64,000 bases of DNA from Candidatus Sericytochromatia bacterium S15B-MN24 CBMW_12 (GCA_002083825.1 DAZV01000047.1:184320-248319), one strand, 5' to 3'; shown: positions 22,849 to 32,129, numbered from the stretch's first letter. Numbers and translations: made by a program. Notes: generated by a model from the letters alone, not told the origin.

Positions 22849-24387
22849 TTAGCGCAGTTCTCCCAGAAGGTACAATTCCTTGTTGCGTGAGCGGCTGATC
22901 TTGCCCGAACTGGTCTTGACGAGCCGCATGTGATCGACCACCTCGACTCGCTTAGGCACGATTCCCACTTCGTTTTCGATGGATTTTTGAACCGCTAGCT
23001 TTAGCGGAAGATCCTCTAGTGAGCCATCACGCTCGACGATGACGTAGAGTTCCTCGCTGCCGGCGGTCTCATTGGTCACCCCGAAGGCGACGGCACGGCC
23101 GGGATATACCCCTGGCTGGATGCTGCAGACCTGCTCGACGTCCTGGGGGTAGATGTTTTTGCCGTTCGCGATGATGAGATCCTTCTTTCGTCCCGTCACG
23201 AAGAGTTGGCCATCCTCGGTGAGCAAGCCGAGATCTCCCGTTCGATAGAAGTCTTGCTCCGGCGGCAAGTCGCTTCCCAGGTAGTGCGAGAAGAGATACG
23301 GCCCGCGGAGGGCGATTTCGCCTACCCCATCCTCGTTGGGTTCCAGGATGCGAACTTCGGTGCGAGGCAGAACCTGGCCGCAAGAGGGAACGACCTTGTC
23401 CGCGATACGTCGGGAACTCTCGGGAGCGTTCGGCAGGGTCTGGGAGACCGCGAAGGTATTCTCCGCGAGCGCGTAGCAAACTGCAAGTGCCGCGGGGTGA
23501 ACGGAGGGAAACTTGTCGCGGAAGGCTCGGTGCGTCAGGTCGCGCGCGGGCTCCGAGCAGTTGACGAACAGGCGCACGCTGCTCAGGTCGCGCTCTTTTC
23601 CTTTATTGACCAGGACATGGTAGGCGAAGTTGGGAAGATAGCAGAGGGTGGGGCGATCGCGTGCGATCGTCTCGAGCAGGAGGTCGGGCTTGAGGATCCA
23701 GTCGAAGGGATCCATGAGCATGACCGGCACCCCGCTCATCAACGGCATGAGGTAGCAGGCAATCAACCCCATGTCATGATACAAGGGCAACCAGCTAATG
23801 ATCGTGTCCTCGGCGGAGAGTTCGATGGATGCGGTGTAATCTTCCATGTGTGCGATCACGTTTTGATGAGTCAGCACGACTCCTTTTTGCAGGCCCGTCG
23901 ACCCCGAGGAGAACTGCACCAGGGCCTGGGGAATCGGGCTGCGCGAGGTGCAGGGCGATTCCGCCATGGGGGTATCGGGCGTCAGGAACGTCACCGCCGC
24001 TGGAGCGATGACCGCATCCGAATCCGCGAAGATACCGCCCGCTCGTGTCAACTCGAGCACGTGCTCCAGCTTTCGGCGGTACTCCTCGACGGATAGCTTC
24101 GACGATGTCGGGCTGAGCATCGCCGGCAAGACTCCTGCTTGCATTGCCCCGATGTACGCGGCCAAGGCATCGAGGTCCAGGCGCTTGATGAAGAGCACGA
24201 GTTCCCCGGGTTCGAATGCCGTGGAAAATCGACTGGCATGACGCTCTACGGCATCCTGGAACTGGGATCGTGAAACGCGCTGCCACTGCCCCCGGTGAAA
24301 GATCGAGAGGCAGTGCGCATCAGGATCCTGCTCAGCATGGCGTGCGATGCATTCCGGGATGGTCTTGCCAGAAATAGCGATTCCCAT
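22849..24387 (-). CDS. Acyl-AMP ligase (FAAL-like, AMP-binding family)
   Basis: 512 residues covering the whole ANL fold. The AMP-binding motif is SSGSTGLQKG at 160-169, then the hinge YRTGDLG, GRKKDLIIANGKNIYPQD, and the catalytic Lys496 in KTSSGKISRSR. These enzymes form acyl-adenylates and pass the acyl group to a carrier protein or CoA. The AMP-binding domain resembles fatty acyl-AMP ligases that load ACPs. The next gene starts immediately after its stop and contains an ACP domain, a strong sign of a working pair. The acyl substrate cannot be read from sequence. Confidence 0.88.
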   Translation of the reverse strand: MGIAISGKTIPECIARHAEQDPDAHCLSIFHRGQWQRVSRSQFQDAVERHASRFSTAFEPGELVLFIKRLDLDALAAYIGAMQAGVLPAMLSPTSSKLSVEEYRRKLEHVLELTRAGGIFADSDAVIAPAAVTFLTPDTPMAESPCTSRSPIPQALVQFSSGSTGLQKGVVLTHQNVIAHMEDYTASIELSAEDTIISWLPLYHDMGLIACYLMPLMSGVPVMLMDPFDWILKPDLLLETIARDRPTLCYLPNFAYHVLVNKGKERDLSSVRLFVNCSEPARDLTHRAFRDKFPSVHPAALAVCYALAENTFAVSQTLPNAPESSRRIADKVVPSCGQVLPRTEVRILEPNEDGVGEIALRGPYLFSHYLGSDLPPEQDFYRTGDLGLLTEDGQLFVTGRKKDLIIANGKNIYPQDVEQVCSIQPGVYPGRAVAFGVTNETAGSEELYVIVERDGSLEDLPLKLAVQKSIENEVGIVPKRVEVVDHMRLVKTSSGKISRSRNKELYLLGELR

Positions 24388-24403
24388 GACGTGATGCTCT
24401 CCT

Positions 24404-25897
24404 CTATCGGGGCGTCGACTCCTGGTTCAAAACCGTGGCAACACCTTGTTCATCGGGCGAGGCGGTGAGGTCGTCGACCCGCCCCAGTGCACGGTAGGCC
24501 TCCTCGCAGTTGGCCAGGGTGTCGGAATTTTCAGGATCCAAGGCCCGTGCGCGTTCGAAATGCTCCAGTGCTCTCTCACGTAGGCCCACCTGCCAGTAAA
24601 GCACTCCTAGGTTGTTGTGAGTAGGTGCCTGATCAGGATCGAGATCCAGCGCGGCCAGAAACTCGCGGAGCGCCCCCGCGAGATCCTCTTCTTCGGCGAA
24701 ACGGCGCTCTCCCTCGGCCACGTGTTGGCGGACCCACTCCATTCGCAGCTCGCGTGCAAGGGTCTTGGCCCCATCGACGCTCCCCAGATTCTCAGGCGAG
24801 ATCTCCGGGAAGGTCCCCTCCCCGCCTTGTAGTGCGTCTATCAACTGCTGGGCATGCACCTTGTTGGCAGGGTTGTTCACCACCTCCTGAGAGGCCAGGT
24901 GGATGGCTTGAACGCCAAAACCCATCCGGGCGAGACAGCTGGCCTTGAGATACTCGAGGCCAGCCACGCGGGCATAGCGATCGACGTTGGCTTCGGTTGC
25001 CTTCTCGAGCAAGACCAGCGCCCCGGTCGGATCGCTCGCCTGGATCAACCGAATCGCCGCCATGGCCAGCTGCTGGGCATCCATCAAAAGGCTATCGAGA
25101 AAGCGTTCCTCCGGGAAAGCCGGCTCCCCCCGCGCGACCAGCGAGGAGTAGTCGACCCGAGGAAAGATGTCCAGATAGCCACCAGCAGTCGCGTTATATA
25201 CCTTGAAGCCCTTCGCCTCCCCATATTCCAGGAGACGGCTGTACTGGTGCTTCATGACCCTGACGATGCGACTGATCTCGTTGAAATCGTAGAGCTCTTG
25301 GTGAGCTGATCCAGCCTCCTTTTTCCCGTCGGGTTGATAGAAGTGGGGAAACTCGGCCGCGCCGTAAGTATCGGCCGTCCAGCTGAACCAGTCGTGGTCG
25401 CAGCCGAGCAGATAGATCGGATCGCAGCCCAGGAAGTAGGCGAGCATCAAGGCGGGAATGACGACCGTCTGTCCGAATGGCGGGACGCCGGTGGTGAAGT
25501 CGACGGTCTTGACGGGATCCTGGTGATCAAAATCGTAATGAAAGAAGTAGGGTTCGATGGCCGGGCCGAAATTCAGCTGGGACATCAGGGGAATGGCCCC
25601 CGAGGGCATCACCAACCGAGTATTGAGCTCATGAGAGCGGATGCCGTTGATGATGGGCAGGAGGTACTGCTCCGGCGACGTCCAGTAGAGGGGGTCCGCG
25701 ATGACCCAGTACTTCGGTTGAATCTCGTTGAGGTGGGGATGCAGGTAGAAGGAGTTGACGACGATGGTGACCTCGTCGCGCAGGCGCCGGAGATCCTGCT
25801 GCGCCAGGGAGGGACCGTTGGCAATGATGAAGGCACGCTTGCCTGCATGCGCTTTCCGCAGGGCTTGGTTCTTTTGCAATAACGACCACAGGTTCAT
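24404..25897 (-). CDS. Maf-type (DUF115/MptE-like) flagellin glycosyltransferase with TPRs
   Basis: 497 residues. Residues 20-260 match the DUF115/6-hydroxymethylpterin diphosphokinase MptE-like domain: AFIIANGPSL at 22-31, VVNSFYLHP, VIADPLYW and YLLGCDHDWFSW. This domain is the core of motility accessory factors that transfer pseudaminic or legionaminic acid to flagellin. The C-terminal part contains TPRs (THNNLGVLYWQVGLRERALEHF near 415-450). With the legionaminic pathway upstream and flagellin downstream, it is the best candidate for the final transferase. Confidence 0.82.
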   Translation of the reverse strand: MNLWSLLQKNQALRKAHAGKRAFIIANGPSLAQQDLRRLRDEVTIVVNSFYLHPHLNEIQPKYWVIADPLYWTSPEQYLLPIINGIRSHELNTRLVMPSGAIPLMSQLNFGPAIEPYFFHYDFDHQDPVKTVDFTTGVPPFGQTVVIPALMLAYFLGCDPIYLLGCDHDWFSWTADTYGAAEFPHFYQPDGKKEAGSAHQELYDFNEISRIVRVMKHQYSRLLEYGEAKGFKVYNATAGGYLDIFPRVDYSSLVARGEPAFPEERFLDSLLMDAQQLAMAAIRLIQASDPTGALVLLEKATEANVDRYARVAGLEYLKASCLARMGFGVQAIHLASQEVVNNPANKVHAQQLIDALQGGEGTFPEISPENLGSVDGAKTLARELRMEWVRQHVAEGERRFAEEEDLAGALREFLAALDLDPDQAPTHNNLGVLYWQVGLRERALEHFERARALDPENSDTLANCEEAYRALGRVDDLTASPDEQGVATVLNQESTPR

Positions 25898-25993
25898 CGC
25901 GTCAAATCTTTCTGGCAGAAGGGATCTCTTATCACCCTACCCGGGTCGCCGCTCCCCCAATAGCTCGAACTCCTAAGAATCTTGAGTTTTTGT

Positions 25994-26806
25994 TCACCAC
26001 GCGGTCCATCCCCCGTCGACGATGAGGTTTTGGCCGTTCACATAGACGGAGGCATCCGAGGCCAAAAATAGCAGCGCTCCCACTAGGTCCTCGGCTTGAG
26101 CCATCCTTCCCAGCGGGACGCGGGAACTATATTTCTCGGCGAAGGCGCTGTTCTGTCCCGAGGAAACCCCGCCCGGGGTCAAGGTGTTGGTCCGGATGCC
26201 CTTCGGCCCCCAGAGCGTCGCCATGTGCCGGGTCAGCGAGATGACCGCACCCTTGGTGACCGAATAAATCAGCGGAGTATTGATTGGCCCACCCAACTCC
26301 TCGTACCAGGACCCTTCGTAGATGCGCTGGTCAGGTCCCACTACCCCATAGATTGAGCTGACGTTAATCACGCTGCCATGGCCTTGCGCGACCATGGAGG
26401 GGCCCAGGTGCTTCAGCACGAGGAACATCCCGGTCACGTTGACCGCCATGACGTGGTTCCAGTCGTCAAGGGGGAACGCTTCCAGCGGGGCGAAGAATTG
26501 GGGGGACTTGGTCGCCGCGTTATTGACCAGGACGTCCACTCTACCCGGTGAGTCGAGGATCTCGCGTGCCCAGTCCTCCACGGATGCCTCTTGGGAGAGA
26601 TCCACGGGGTTCGCCTGAGCTTGACCGCCGGCAGCACGGATCTGTTCAGCCAACTGCCGGCAGTTCTCGGGATCTCGATCCGCAATCACCACCCGGGCGC
26701 CCGCTTCGGCCAGGCGTTGGCTGTAGAGACGCCCCAGAATTCCGGTGGCTCCCGTGACGACGACCACCTTGCCGTCTAGTCGAAAACGGTCCCCAGAGTT
26801 AGGCAA
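25994..26806 (-). CDS. Short-chain dehydrogenase, PtmA-like
   Basis: About 270 residues. The NAD(P) site is VVVTGATGILGRLY, followed by LVNNAA and the catalytic Ser and YSVTK. The insert around GSWYEELGGPINTP is typical of SDRs in flagellin-glycan loci (PtmA-like). It probably oxidises or reduces a sugar intermediate. I chose TTG at 26806 with AAGGAG six bases upstream, overlapping the previous gene by eight bases. Starting at 26869 would require a 71-base overlap. Confidence 0.8.
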   Translation of the reverse strand: MPNSGDRFRLDGKVVVVTGATGILGRLYSQRLAEAGARVVIADRDPENCRQLAEQIRAAGGQAQANPVDLSQEASVEDWAREILDSPGRVDVLVNNAATKSPQFFAPLEAFPLDDWNHVMAVNVTGMFLVLKHLGPSMVAQGHGSVINVSSIYGVVGPDQRIYEGSWYEELGGPINTPLIYSVTKGAVISLTRHMATLWGPKGIRTNTLTPGGVSSGQNSAFAEKYSSRVPLGRMAQAEDLVGALLFLASDASVYVNGQNLIVDGGWTAW

Positions 26807-27341
26807 GCGCGACTCCTTCGGCGTCACCCTCCAGGGGCACGAAGCCAAGGCATTGAGCGAGAAACTCAAGCGGGGGATCGGGAGCGGTTCCGATCCAGAG
26901 CGCGGTTTTCGAGAGCAACCCCAGCCAGTCGATCAAGTCGCGAGGAGCCGGCAGCGCCAGGATCTCAAGTTCGACGCCTTCCGCCAAGTCTCTCAAGGCG
27001 TCCGGAATGGAGCCATCGGCGGGCAGCGTGATTCCGATCGAAATCCGCGCTGCTTGGTCAAGGTGGGTGGACAGGCAACGAAGTGCTCCCACCCATTCAT
27101 CCTCGGGCAGGGCCCAGTTCGGCGTAACCAGGACCGCCCCCTCTTGCATCCCCTCCCAGAACTCCGTCCCGCGGGCCGCTACCAGTTCCGTGAAGAGCTG
27201 GTGGTTGTGGATCACGTGAGGCGGCGCTTCGCCCGACAGTGAGCCGAGCGCGGCTGTTTCGAAGCTGGTCGGCGCGATCAAGCAGGAGATACCCTCCCCG
27301 ATCAGCCTGGCCCCGATTGTCTTGAGGGTGGCGCTATCCAA
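26799..27341 (-). CDS. Small glycosyltransferase-like protein, unassigned
   Basis: About 180 residues. The end (TALWIGTAPDPPLEFLAQCLGFVPL) looks like the donor-binding half of a GT-B glycosyltransferase, where acidic residues and a GxP-like turn contact the nucleotide sugar, but the N-terminal half is short. It may be a reduced or partner glycosyltransferase. TTG at 27341 with GGAGG six bases upstream is preferred over GTG at 27377, which has no site. Neighbours are a TIGR04372-type transferase and the PtmA-like SDR. Confidence 0.55.
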   Translation of the reverse strand: MDSATLKTIGARLIGEGISCLIAPTSFETAALGSLSGEAPPHVIHNHQLFTELVAARGTEFWEGMQEGAVLVTPNWALPEDEWVGALRCLSTHLDQAARISIGITLPADGSIPDALRDLAEGVELEILALPAPRDLIDWLGLLSKTALWIGTAPDPPLEFLAQCLGFVPLEGDAEGVALA

Positions 27342-27381
27342 GTTTGACCTCCAAAGCTCCTTGTCGCGACATGACACTCGA

Positions 27382-28566
27382 TTACCAGTTCTCGGCGAGG
27401 TATTTTGTCGCGACTCGGCAGAAGAAATCCGGAAAGGTATTGCAGCGGGCTTCCATAATCGTGAGCGGCGCCTGGGCGATGGCGGCTCTCACGTCTGATT
27501 GGAACCGATCCTGCTCGGGGGTCCAAGGCTTGTTGCCGCCTTCGGCGTCCAGGATCTCGAACATCTCGATGACCCCATCGAGGATCTCTTCGGGGGTATT
27601 TTCGACCAAGGTCAGGCCGATCTGCCGGTACTCGTCGTCCCATTCGCGGTAGCAGAGGTTAGGGTCGGCGAGGACTTCCCTCATGGTCAGGCAACGGCCT
27701 TTTTCATGGGAGTATGCCTTGGCATAGAGGGTTAGGCCCAGGTTGTTGGCGTCATGGGGCGTGATGGGCCAGAAGTTGGCTCGGAGCAAGGGAGTATTGA
27801 ACATCTGCGGCACGAGCGAGAGGCCCGAACGCGATCCGAGGAAGAACTTCGCCTTGGCGCAGAGATAGAGATCTGCGAAGTCGGATCGATGCGGGCTATG
27901 CGCATAATCGATCACGCGGTCCATGGGGGGCAACTTGGTCGTTCCGGCATCCCCCATGCGAATGACGTAACCGCCCCGCGCGGTGATGTGCTCGATCGCC
28001 GCGAAGTAGTTTGAGATCGATTGATTCATGTTTTCACGTTGAGTGTCTCCCAGATAGGAAGACTCGCGGGCATGCACGCAAACAAACCAATCCCCTCGAG
28101 AGAGCCCCAGCTTCTTTAATAGTTCGGTTCCCTCGGTTTCGTAAGCGTCATGGATCTTCAGCGGCTCGAAGTACTTGGCGACGCGCTCGCACTTCCAGTA
28201 GCCGTCGAAGAGGCTTTCAAACGGGCGCGAGCGCAGGTCGGGTCGTAGCGTGGTATAGCTGTCGAAAATGAGGCCGTCATGGTCGCTGGTCATGCGGACG
28301 TCGGCACCTTGTCCCGGCCATAATTGAGCGGGGCTGGGCTCGCGCGGGTTGTCGAGCTCCTCGTGAATCGATGGGAGGGAAAGAAACCGCGCGCTATCCG
28401 AGAAAAGCGAGGGAAACGCCGAGTTGACCACGCTGGGGGACATGATGAGGAGCAGTTTGCGCCCCTGTGATCGGGCGTAACTGCAATGCGCGATCGTCTC
28501 CCATGCCACGTGACCGATCCGGGTGGCCGAAATATAGCCTATCAAAGGGGGGGGGGCTGCGATCAT
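27382..28566 (-). CDS. TIGR04372-like glycosyltransferase with poly-C start
   Basis: 394 residues. The sequence resembles the TIGR04372 group of putative glycosyltransferases: RIGHVAWETIAH near the start, VCVHARESSYLGD at about 177-190, VIRMGD, and the donor-site stretch FFLGSRSGLSLVPQMFNTPLLRANFWP. Codons 4-7 contain an uninterrupted run of ten C residues, so slippage would shift the frame almost at the start. The neighbouring gene begins after its stop with a 40-base gap. The sugar specificity is unknown. Confidence 0.75.
   Translation of the reverse strand: MIAAPPPLIGYISATRIGHVAWETIAHCSYARSQGRKLLLIMSPSVVNSAFPSLFSDSARFLSLPSIHEELDNPREPSPAQLWPGQGADVRMTSDHDGLIFDSYTTLRPDLRSRPFESLFDGYWKCERVAKYFEPLKIHDAYETEGTELLKKLGLSRGDWFVCVHARESSYLGDTQRENMNQSISNYFAAIEHITARGGYVIRMGDAGTTKLPPMDRVIDYAHSPHRSDFADLYLCAKAKFFLGSRSGLSLVPQMFNTPLLRANFWPITPHDANNLGLTLYAKAYSHEKGRCLTMREVLADPNLCYREWDDEYRQIGLTLVENTPEEILDGVIEMFEILDAEGGNKPWTPEQDRFQSDVRAAIAQAPLTIMEARCNTFPDFFCRVATKYLAENW
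28547..28556 (-). repeat. C10 homopolymer in the start of a glycosyltransferase gene
   Basis: Ten consecutive G on the plus strand (C on the coding strand), beginning ten bases after the A of the ATG. Runs of this length are classic slipped-strand sites in phase-variable surface-glycan genes. Sequencing error in the run is possible. Confidence 0.7.
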
Positions 28567-28629
28567 GCTTCTACCGTTTCTTTCCGGTTGTGAGAGAATC
28601 CTGCTGACGAGAGGCAGGTTTGACTCATC

Positions 28630-29388
28630 TTAATAGGAGCCGCCGTCGATGGGAAGTAAGGCCCCCGTGAAAAAGGAGGCCCTCTCCGAACACAGGAATG
28701 CAGCAAATTGGGCGATTTCCTGGGGATTCGCGAAGCGCTTGATGGCCATTCGCTGCTCGAGGTAGCGAGCCGCCATCTCGGGCTGCGTCTTCAGCATCCG
28801 ATCCCAATGGCCTCCTTCGTCGTGGATGGCGCCCGGCATCACGGAGGAGACCACCACGCCATCAGGGGCCACGGTGCAGCCGAGATTTCTCGCGTAGGCA
28901 TTCAGGGCCGCCTTTACGGTCCCGTAGGGGATCGATCCCCGGCTCAAGTTCGCAGCAATCGACGAGATATGCACCACCCGTCCCCACCGACGGAGTTGCA
29001 TCGGGGGGATGAGGAGTCGGTTCAGATCTACGGCGATCTCGAAATTGAGCCGCCACATGGCGCGCCATTCCGGTAGCGCGCAGAAGGGATCTCGGATTCC
29101 CAGGGTGCCTCCGAGATTGTGGACGATGATGTCCACTGCCGGGCAGCGTTCCGTGATCCGGGCGACGAGTTCGCCCGGTGCCTCGTCCGGCAGCAGATCG
29201 GCGGCGATCCCCCAGTGTCCTTTCTCGTCCCCTCCCATCTGCTCGACTAACGAGTGAATGGCGGTTTCGCTGCGAGCGACGGCGAGGACGCATGCCCCTT
29301 CTTGGGCCAAGGTGAGTGCAATTTCCCTTCCGAGGCCCCGGCTTGCCCCCACCACCAGCGCGGTTCTTCCTCTCAAGCCCAGTTCCAC
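28630..29388 (-). CDS. Short-chain dehydrogenase/reductase
   Basis: 252 residues, full SDR length. The cofactor motif is ALVVGASRGLGREIAL at about 10-25, then VHNLGG, the catalytic SSIA and YGTVK, and the ending TGALLPIDGGSY. The gene starts GTG four bases after the alcohol dehydrogenase stop, so the two oxidoreductases are translated together. The substrate is probably a sugar or acyl intermediate of the glycan pathway, but this is inference. Confidence 0.85.
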   Translation of the reverse strand: MELGLRGRTALVVGASRGLGREIALTLAQEGACVLAVARSETAIHSLVEQMGGDEKGHWGIAADLLPDEAPGELVARITERCPAVDIIVHNLGGTLGIRDPFCALPEWRAMWRLNFEIAVDLNRLLIPPMQLRRWGRVVHISSIAANLSRGSIPYGTVKAALNAYARNLGCTVAPDGVVVSSVMPGAIHDEGGHWDRMLKTQPEMAARYLEQRMAIKRFANPQEIAQFAAFLCSERASFFTGALLPIDGGSY

Positions 29389-29391
29389 CGC

Positions 29392-30435
29392 TTACCTCGT
29401 GGCGTTGCGAATCATGGCGCGCCCGACCCGACCCGCCTCGAGATCCTCCAAGGCCTGATTGATATCCTCGAGGGTATAGGTATGGGTGATGAGCTTATCG
29501 AGGGGAAGTTTCCCCGCCTGATGCAAGGCGGCAAAGCGGGGGATGTCCCGATCGGGATCCGACTCGCCGCCCCAGGTTCCCACGATGCGCTTTCCCTTGA
29601 TGAGATCGAACGGATCGAGACTGATCCGCTCACCCGCGGGTAGGTTGCCTGCCAAAACAGCCAACCCGCCGGGGGCCCGGACCGATGCCATGGCAGCCTC
29701 CATGGTCTGTTTGAGACCGGCCGCCTCGATTGCGAAGTCGACCCCCTTCCCGCCGGTGATCTCCATCAGAGCTTGATGGGCATCCCCATGACGGGCATTA
29801 ATCGTATGGGTGGCGCCGAGGGCTCGTGCCTGCTCCAGTTTATGATCCAACACGTCGATGGCGATCAGGGGATTGGCGTTCACGAGGGCGGCCGCGAGCA
29901 CGGCGCTCAGTCCAATTCCACCGACTCCGAAAACGGCGATACTGCTGCCTGGTTGGGCGCGCAGCGTATTGAGGACCAGGCCGGCACCTGTCGGAATCGC
30001 GCAGCCTAGCAATGCCGCCTCTTGCAGAGGCAAGGCATCCGGAATGCGCGTCAGGCGGTTCTCCGACACGACCGCCATCTCGAGAAACGTGCTGACTGCC
30101 CCGGAATTGACCAGGTTTGTCTCTCCCTGGTACTGGGTGGCCGGTACGTCCAGGCCTGTTCCCTTGAGCCAGGAGATCACGACGCGATCGCCCGTTTTCA
30201 CCTTGGTGACTCCGGACCCGGTCTCCAGAACGATCCCTGAGCCCTCATGGCCCATCGTATGGGGCAAGAAGCGATCGGGCCCCCGCTTTCCCCGGACTTC
30301 GAGGAGCTGGCTATGGCATACTCCGCTGAAGGCTATCTCGACGAGGACCTGCCCATGTTTCAGGGCCGGAATCTCGATTTCCTCCAGGCGTAGGGGCTGG
30401 TCGATCTCATACAGGATGGCGGCTTTAGTCTTCAT
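29392..30435 (-). CDS. Zinc-type alcohol dehydrogenase (MDR family)
   Basis: 347 residues. Catalytic zinc ligands are visible in GVCHSQ (Cys), MGHEGSG (His and Glu) and LLGCAIPTGAG (Cys). The Rossmann motif is VFGVGGIGLSAVLAA. The four-Cys structural zinc loop of classical ADHs is absent, replaced by GLDVPATQYQG. The start ATG at 30435 overlaps the methyltransferase stop as ATGA. It probably oxidises an alcohol group on a sugar or side chain. Confidence 0.85.
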   Translation of the reverse strand: MKTKAAILYEIDQPLRLEEIEIPALKHGQVLVEIAFSGVCHSQLLEVRGKRGPDRFLPHTMGHEGSGIVLETGSGVTKVKTGDRVVISWLKGTGLDVPATQYQGETNLVNSGAVSTFLEMAVVSENRLTRIPDALPLQEAALLGCAIPTGAGLVLNTLRAQPGSSIAVFGVGGIGLSAVLAAALVNANPLIAIDVLDHKLEQARALGATHTINARHGDAHQALMEITGGKGVDFAIEAAGLKQTMEAAMASVRAPGGLAVLAGNLPAGERISLDPFDLIKGKRIVGTWGGESDPDRDIPRFAALHQAGKLPLDKLITHTYTLEDINQALEDLEAGRVGRAMIRNATR

Positions 30436-31091
30436 TCGGCAATAAACCAATAATAATCGCCCTGATACCCCACCTCATCGAACAAGCGGATCCAGTTGTC
30501 GACGTGCATATAGGTGAGGGCCGTCAGGTTCCATTGGTGCATCCGCAGTTTCTCAGTGTCATCATGCCATGCATCCACGATCAGGAAGGCATGACGGCGG
30601 CTTACCCGTTCGATCTCACGCAGGGACTGCTTGCATTCCTCTAGCGGCAGGTTGTGAACCGTGTTGATGGAGATGACCAGGTCGAAGGAGTCGTCGGGAT
30701 AGGGAAGCGCCTTGGCGTTGCCTACTTGCACGAATGGTTTGACGTCCTCCATGGCGTTGGCGATCGCATACTCGGAGATATCGAGCCCGGCTACCTGGAG
30801 GTTTGGCATCAGCTCCTTGAAGTCATGCAGCATGAAGCCCTTACCGCAGCCCACGTCCAGCACGCTGGCGTCATCCGCCAGGCCGTAGTGGTCGCGGAAA
30901 AGCTTGACCGTTTCTTGCCAGAAGCGAGGGTGATAGGAGTAGCCTCCGTAACCGTGGAGGCGATCGCCGTCGAAGAACTCAGGGCCGAACTGACGTGCGA
31001 CCTGGCGGTGCGCTTCGGTGATCAGCTTGGCGCGCTCGTCAATCGGGCGTTTGCTGCGGGGGTATCGATTCATGAGGTTGATTTCGGCCAT
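30432..31091 (-). CDS. Class I SAM-dependent methyltransferase
   Basis: 219 residues. SAM-binding motif I is VLDVGCGKGFML, followed by VAGLDISEYAI and the post-motif FDLVISINTVHNLPLEEC. It may methylate a sugar of the flagellar or surface glycan. The ATG has AAGGAAG upstream, and the gene overlaps the ADH gene by four bases. The acceptor cannot be determined. Confidence 0.85.
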   Translation of the reverse strand: MAEINLMNRYPRSKRPIDERAKLITEAHRQVARQFGPEFFDGDRLHGYGGYSYHPRFWQETVKLFRDHYGLADDASVLDVGCGKGFMLHDFKELMPNLQVAGLDISEYAIANAMEDVKPFVQVGNAKALPYPDDSFDLVISINTVHNLPLEECKQSLREIERVSRRHAFLIVDAWHDDTEKLRMHQWNLTALTYMHVDNWIRLFDEVGYQGDYYWFIAE

Positions 31092-31110
31092 GAGGGCTCA
31101 CTTCCTTACT

Positions 31111-32106
31111 TTAGGGTTGGTGCAGGTATTCCAAGGGCTGCTGACGAATTGCCTCCCAATCTCGCTCGACCCAGTCGATGACGCCGGATAGCCCTTCGTC
31201 CAGGGAAACTCTAGGTTGCCAGCCGAGCTCGATCCGGGCCTTGGTCGAATCGATCACGTAGGCGGCATCCTGACCCAGTCGTTCCGGTGCGGACTTGGCG
31301 GCGGCCTCGAAATTCTTGCCGAGCTTCTCGCAGATGACCTGAACGATCTCGCGGACCGCATGGCCCCGATCGGGAGACAGATGATAGATCTCGCCGGGGC
31401 GCCCCCGCTCCATGATCGCCAGCTCGCCCCGCGACACGTCCCGGATGTGGATGTAGGACTTCACCGCATGTCCGCCTCCGTGCAACTCGATGGACCTGCC
31501 GAGCTTGAGGTAAATAGCCGAGCGCGGGATGATCTTGAAAAGCTGCTGATGGGCGCCGTAGACGTTCGTAGCCCGGACCGTCACGAGCGGGAACTTGAAG
31601 TTCTTGTGGTAGGTGGCGAGCAGGAGGTCTGCCGCGGCCTTGGAGGCCGCGTAGGGCGTGGAGGGAGAAAGCGGCGCCTCCTCCGTCACGTTTCCCTCGC
31701 AGGTCCCGTAGACCTCCGGCGAGGAGATGTGCACGTAGCGGCGAAGGTAGCGCTGGTCCTTGAGATGGTTCAGCAACCGGGCCAGGGAAACGGTATTGGT
31801 CTGGAACCAATGATCGGGGTTGATCCAGCTCGGTCCCACCTCGCTCAGGGCGGCGAAGTTGACGATGTAGTCGGGTTCGAACGCGTCGAGGGTCCGCAGG
31901 ATCTCCGGCATGTCGCGGTTCATGTCGAGCGGATGGTAGCGGAAGCGCGGCTGCGGATGGCGAAGGTAGGGAAGGAACAAGGGGCCCTTGTTCGGCGTGC
32001 GGCTGATGCCGAGCACGTCGTTGCCGGCGTCCTCTAGCAAGAGGTCGATGAAGTCGCTTCCCGAAAAGGAATTGCTGCCGAGGACGGCGATCTTGCGGGT
32101 GGTCAT
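31111..32106 (-). CDS. NAD-dependent epimerase/dehydratase
   Basis: 331 residues of the extended SDR fold. VLGSNSFSGSDF replaces the usual GxxGxxG and keeps Gly at only some positions. The active site is SSPEVYGT followed by YAASK. RATNVYGAHQQLFKIIPR is the substrate loop of dTDP-glucose 4,6-dehydratase-like enzymes. ATG at 32106 has GAGGAG upstream and follows the E1-beta gene by 23 bases. It likely makes a keto-sugar intermediate. Confidence 0.85.
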   Translation of the reverse strand: MTTRKIAVLGSNSFSGSDFIDLLLEDAGNDVLGISRTPNKGPLFLPYLRHPQPRFRYHPLDMNRDMPEILRTLDAFEPDYIVNFAALSEVGPSWINPDHWFQTNTVSLARLLNHLKDQRYLRRYVHISSPEVYGTCEGNVTEEAPLSPSTPYAASKAAADLLLATYHKNFKFPLVTVRATNVYGAHQQLFKIIPRSAIYLKLGRSIELHGGGHAVKSYIHIRDVSRGELAIMERGRPGEIYHLSPDRGHAVREIVQVICEKLGKNFEAAAKSAPERLGQDAAYVIDSTKARIELGWQPRVSLDEGLSGVIDWVERDWEAIRQQPLEYLHQP

Positions 32107-32129
32107 GGTTCTCCTCAACTAACGCCCCG

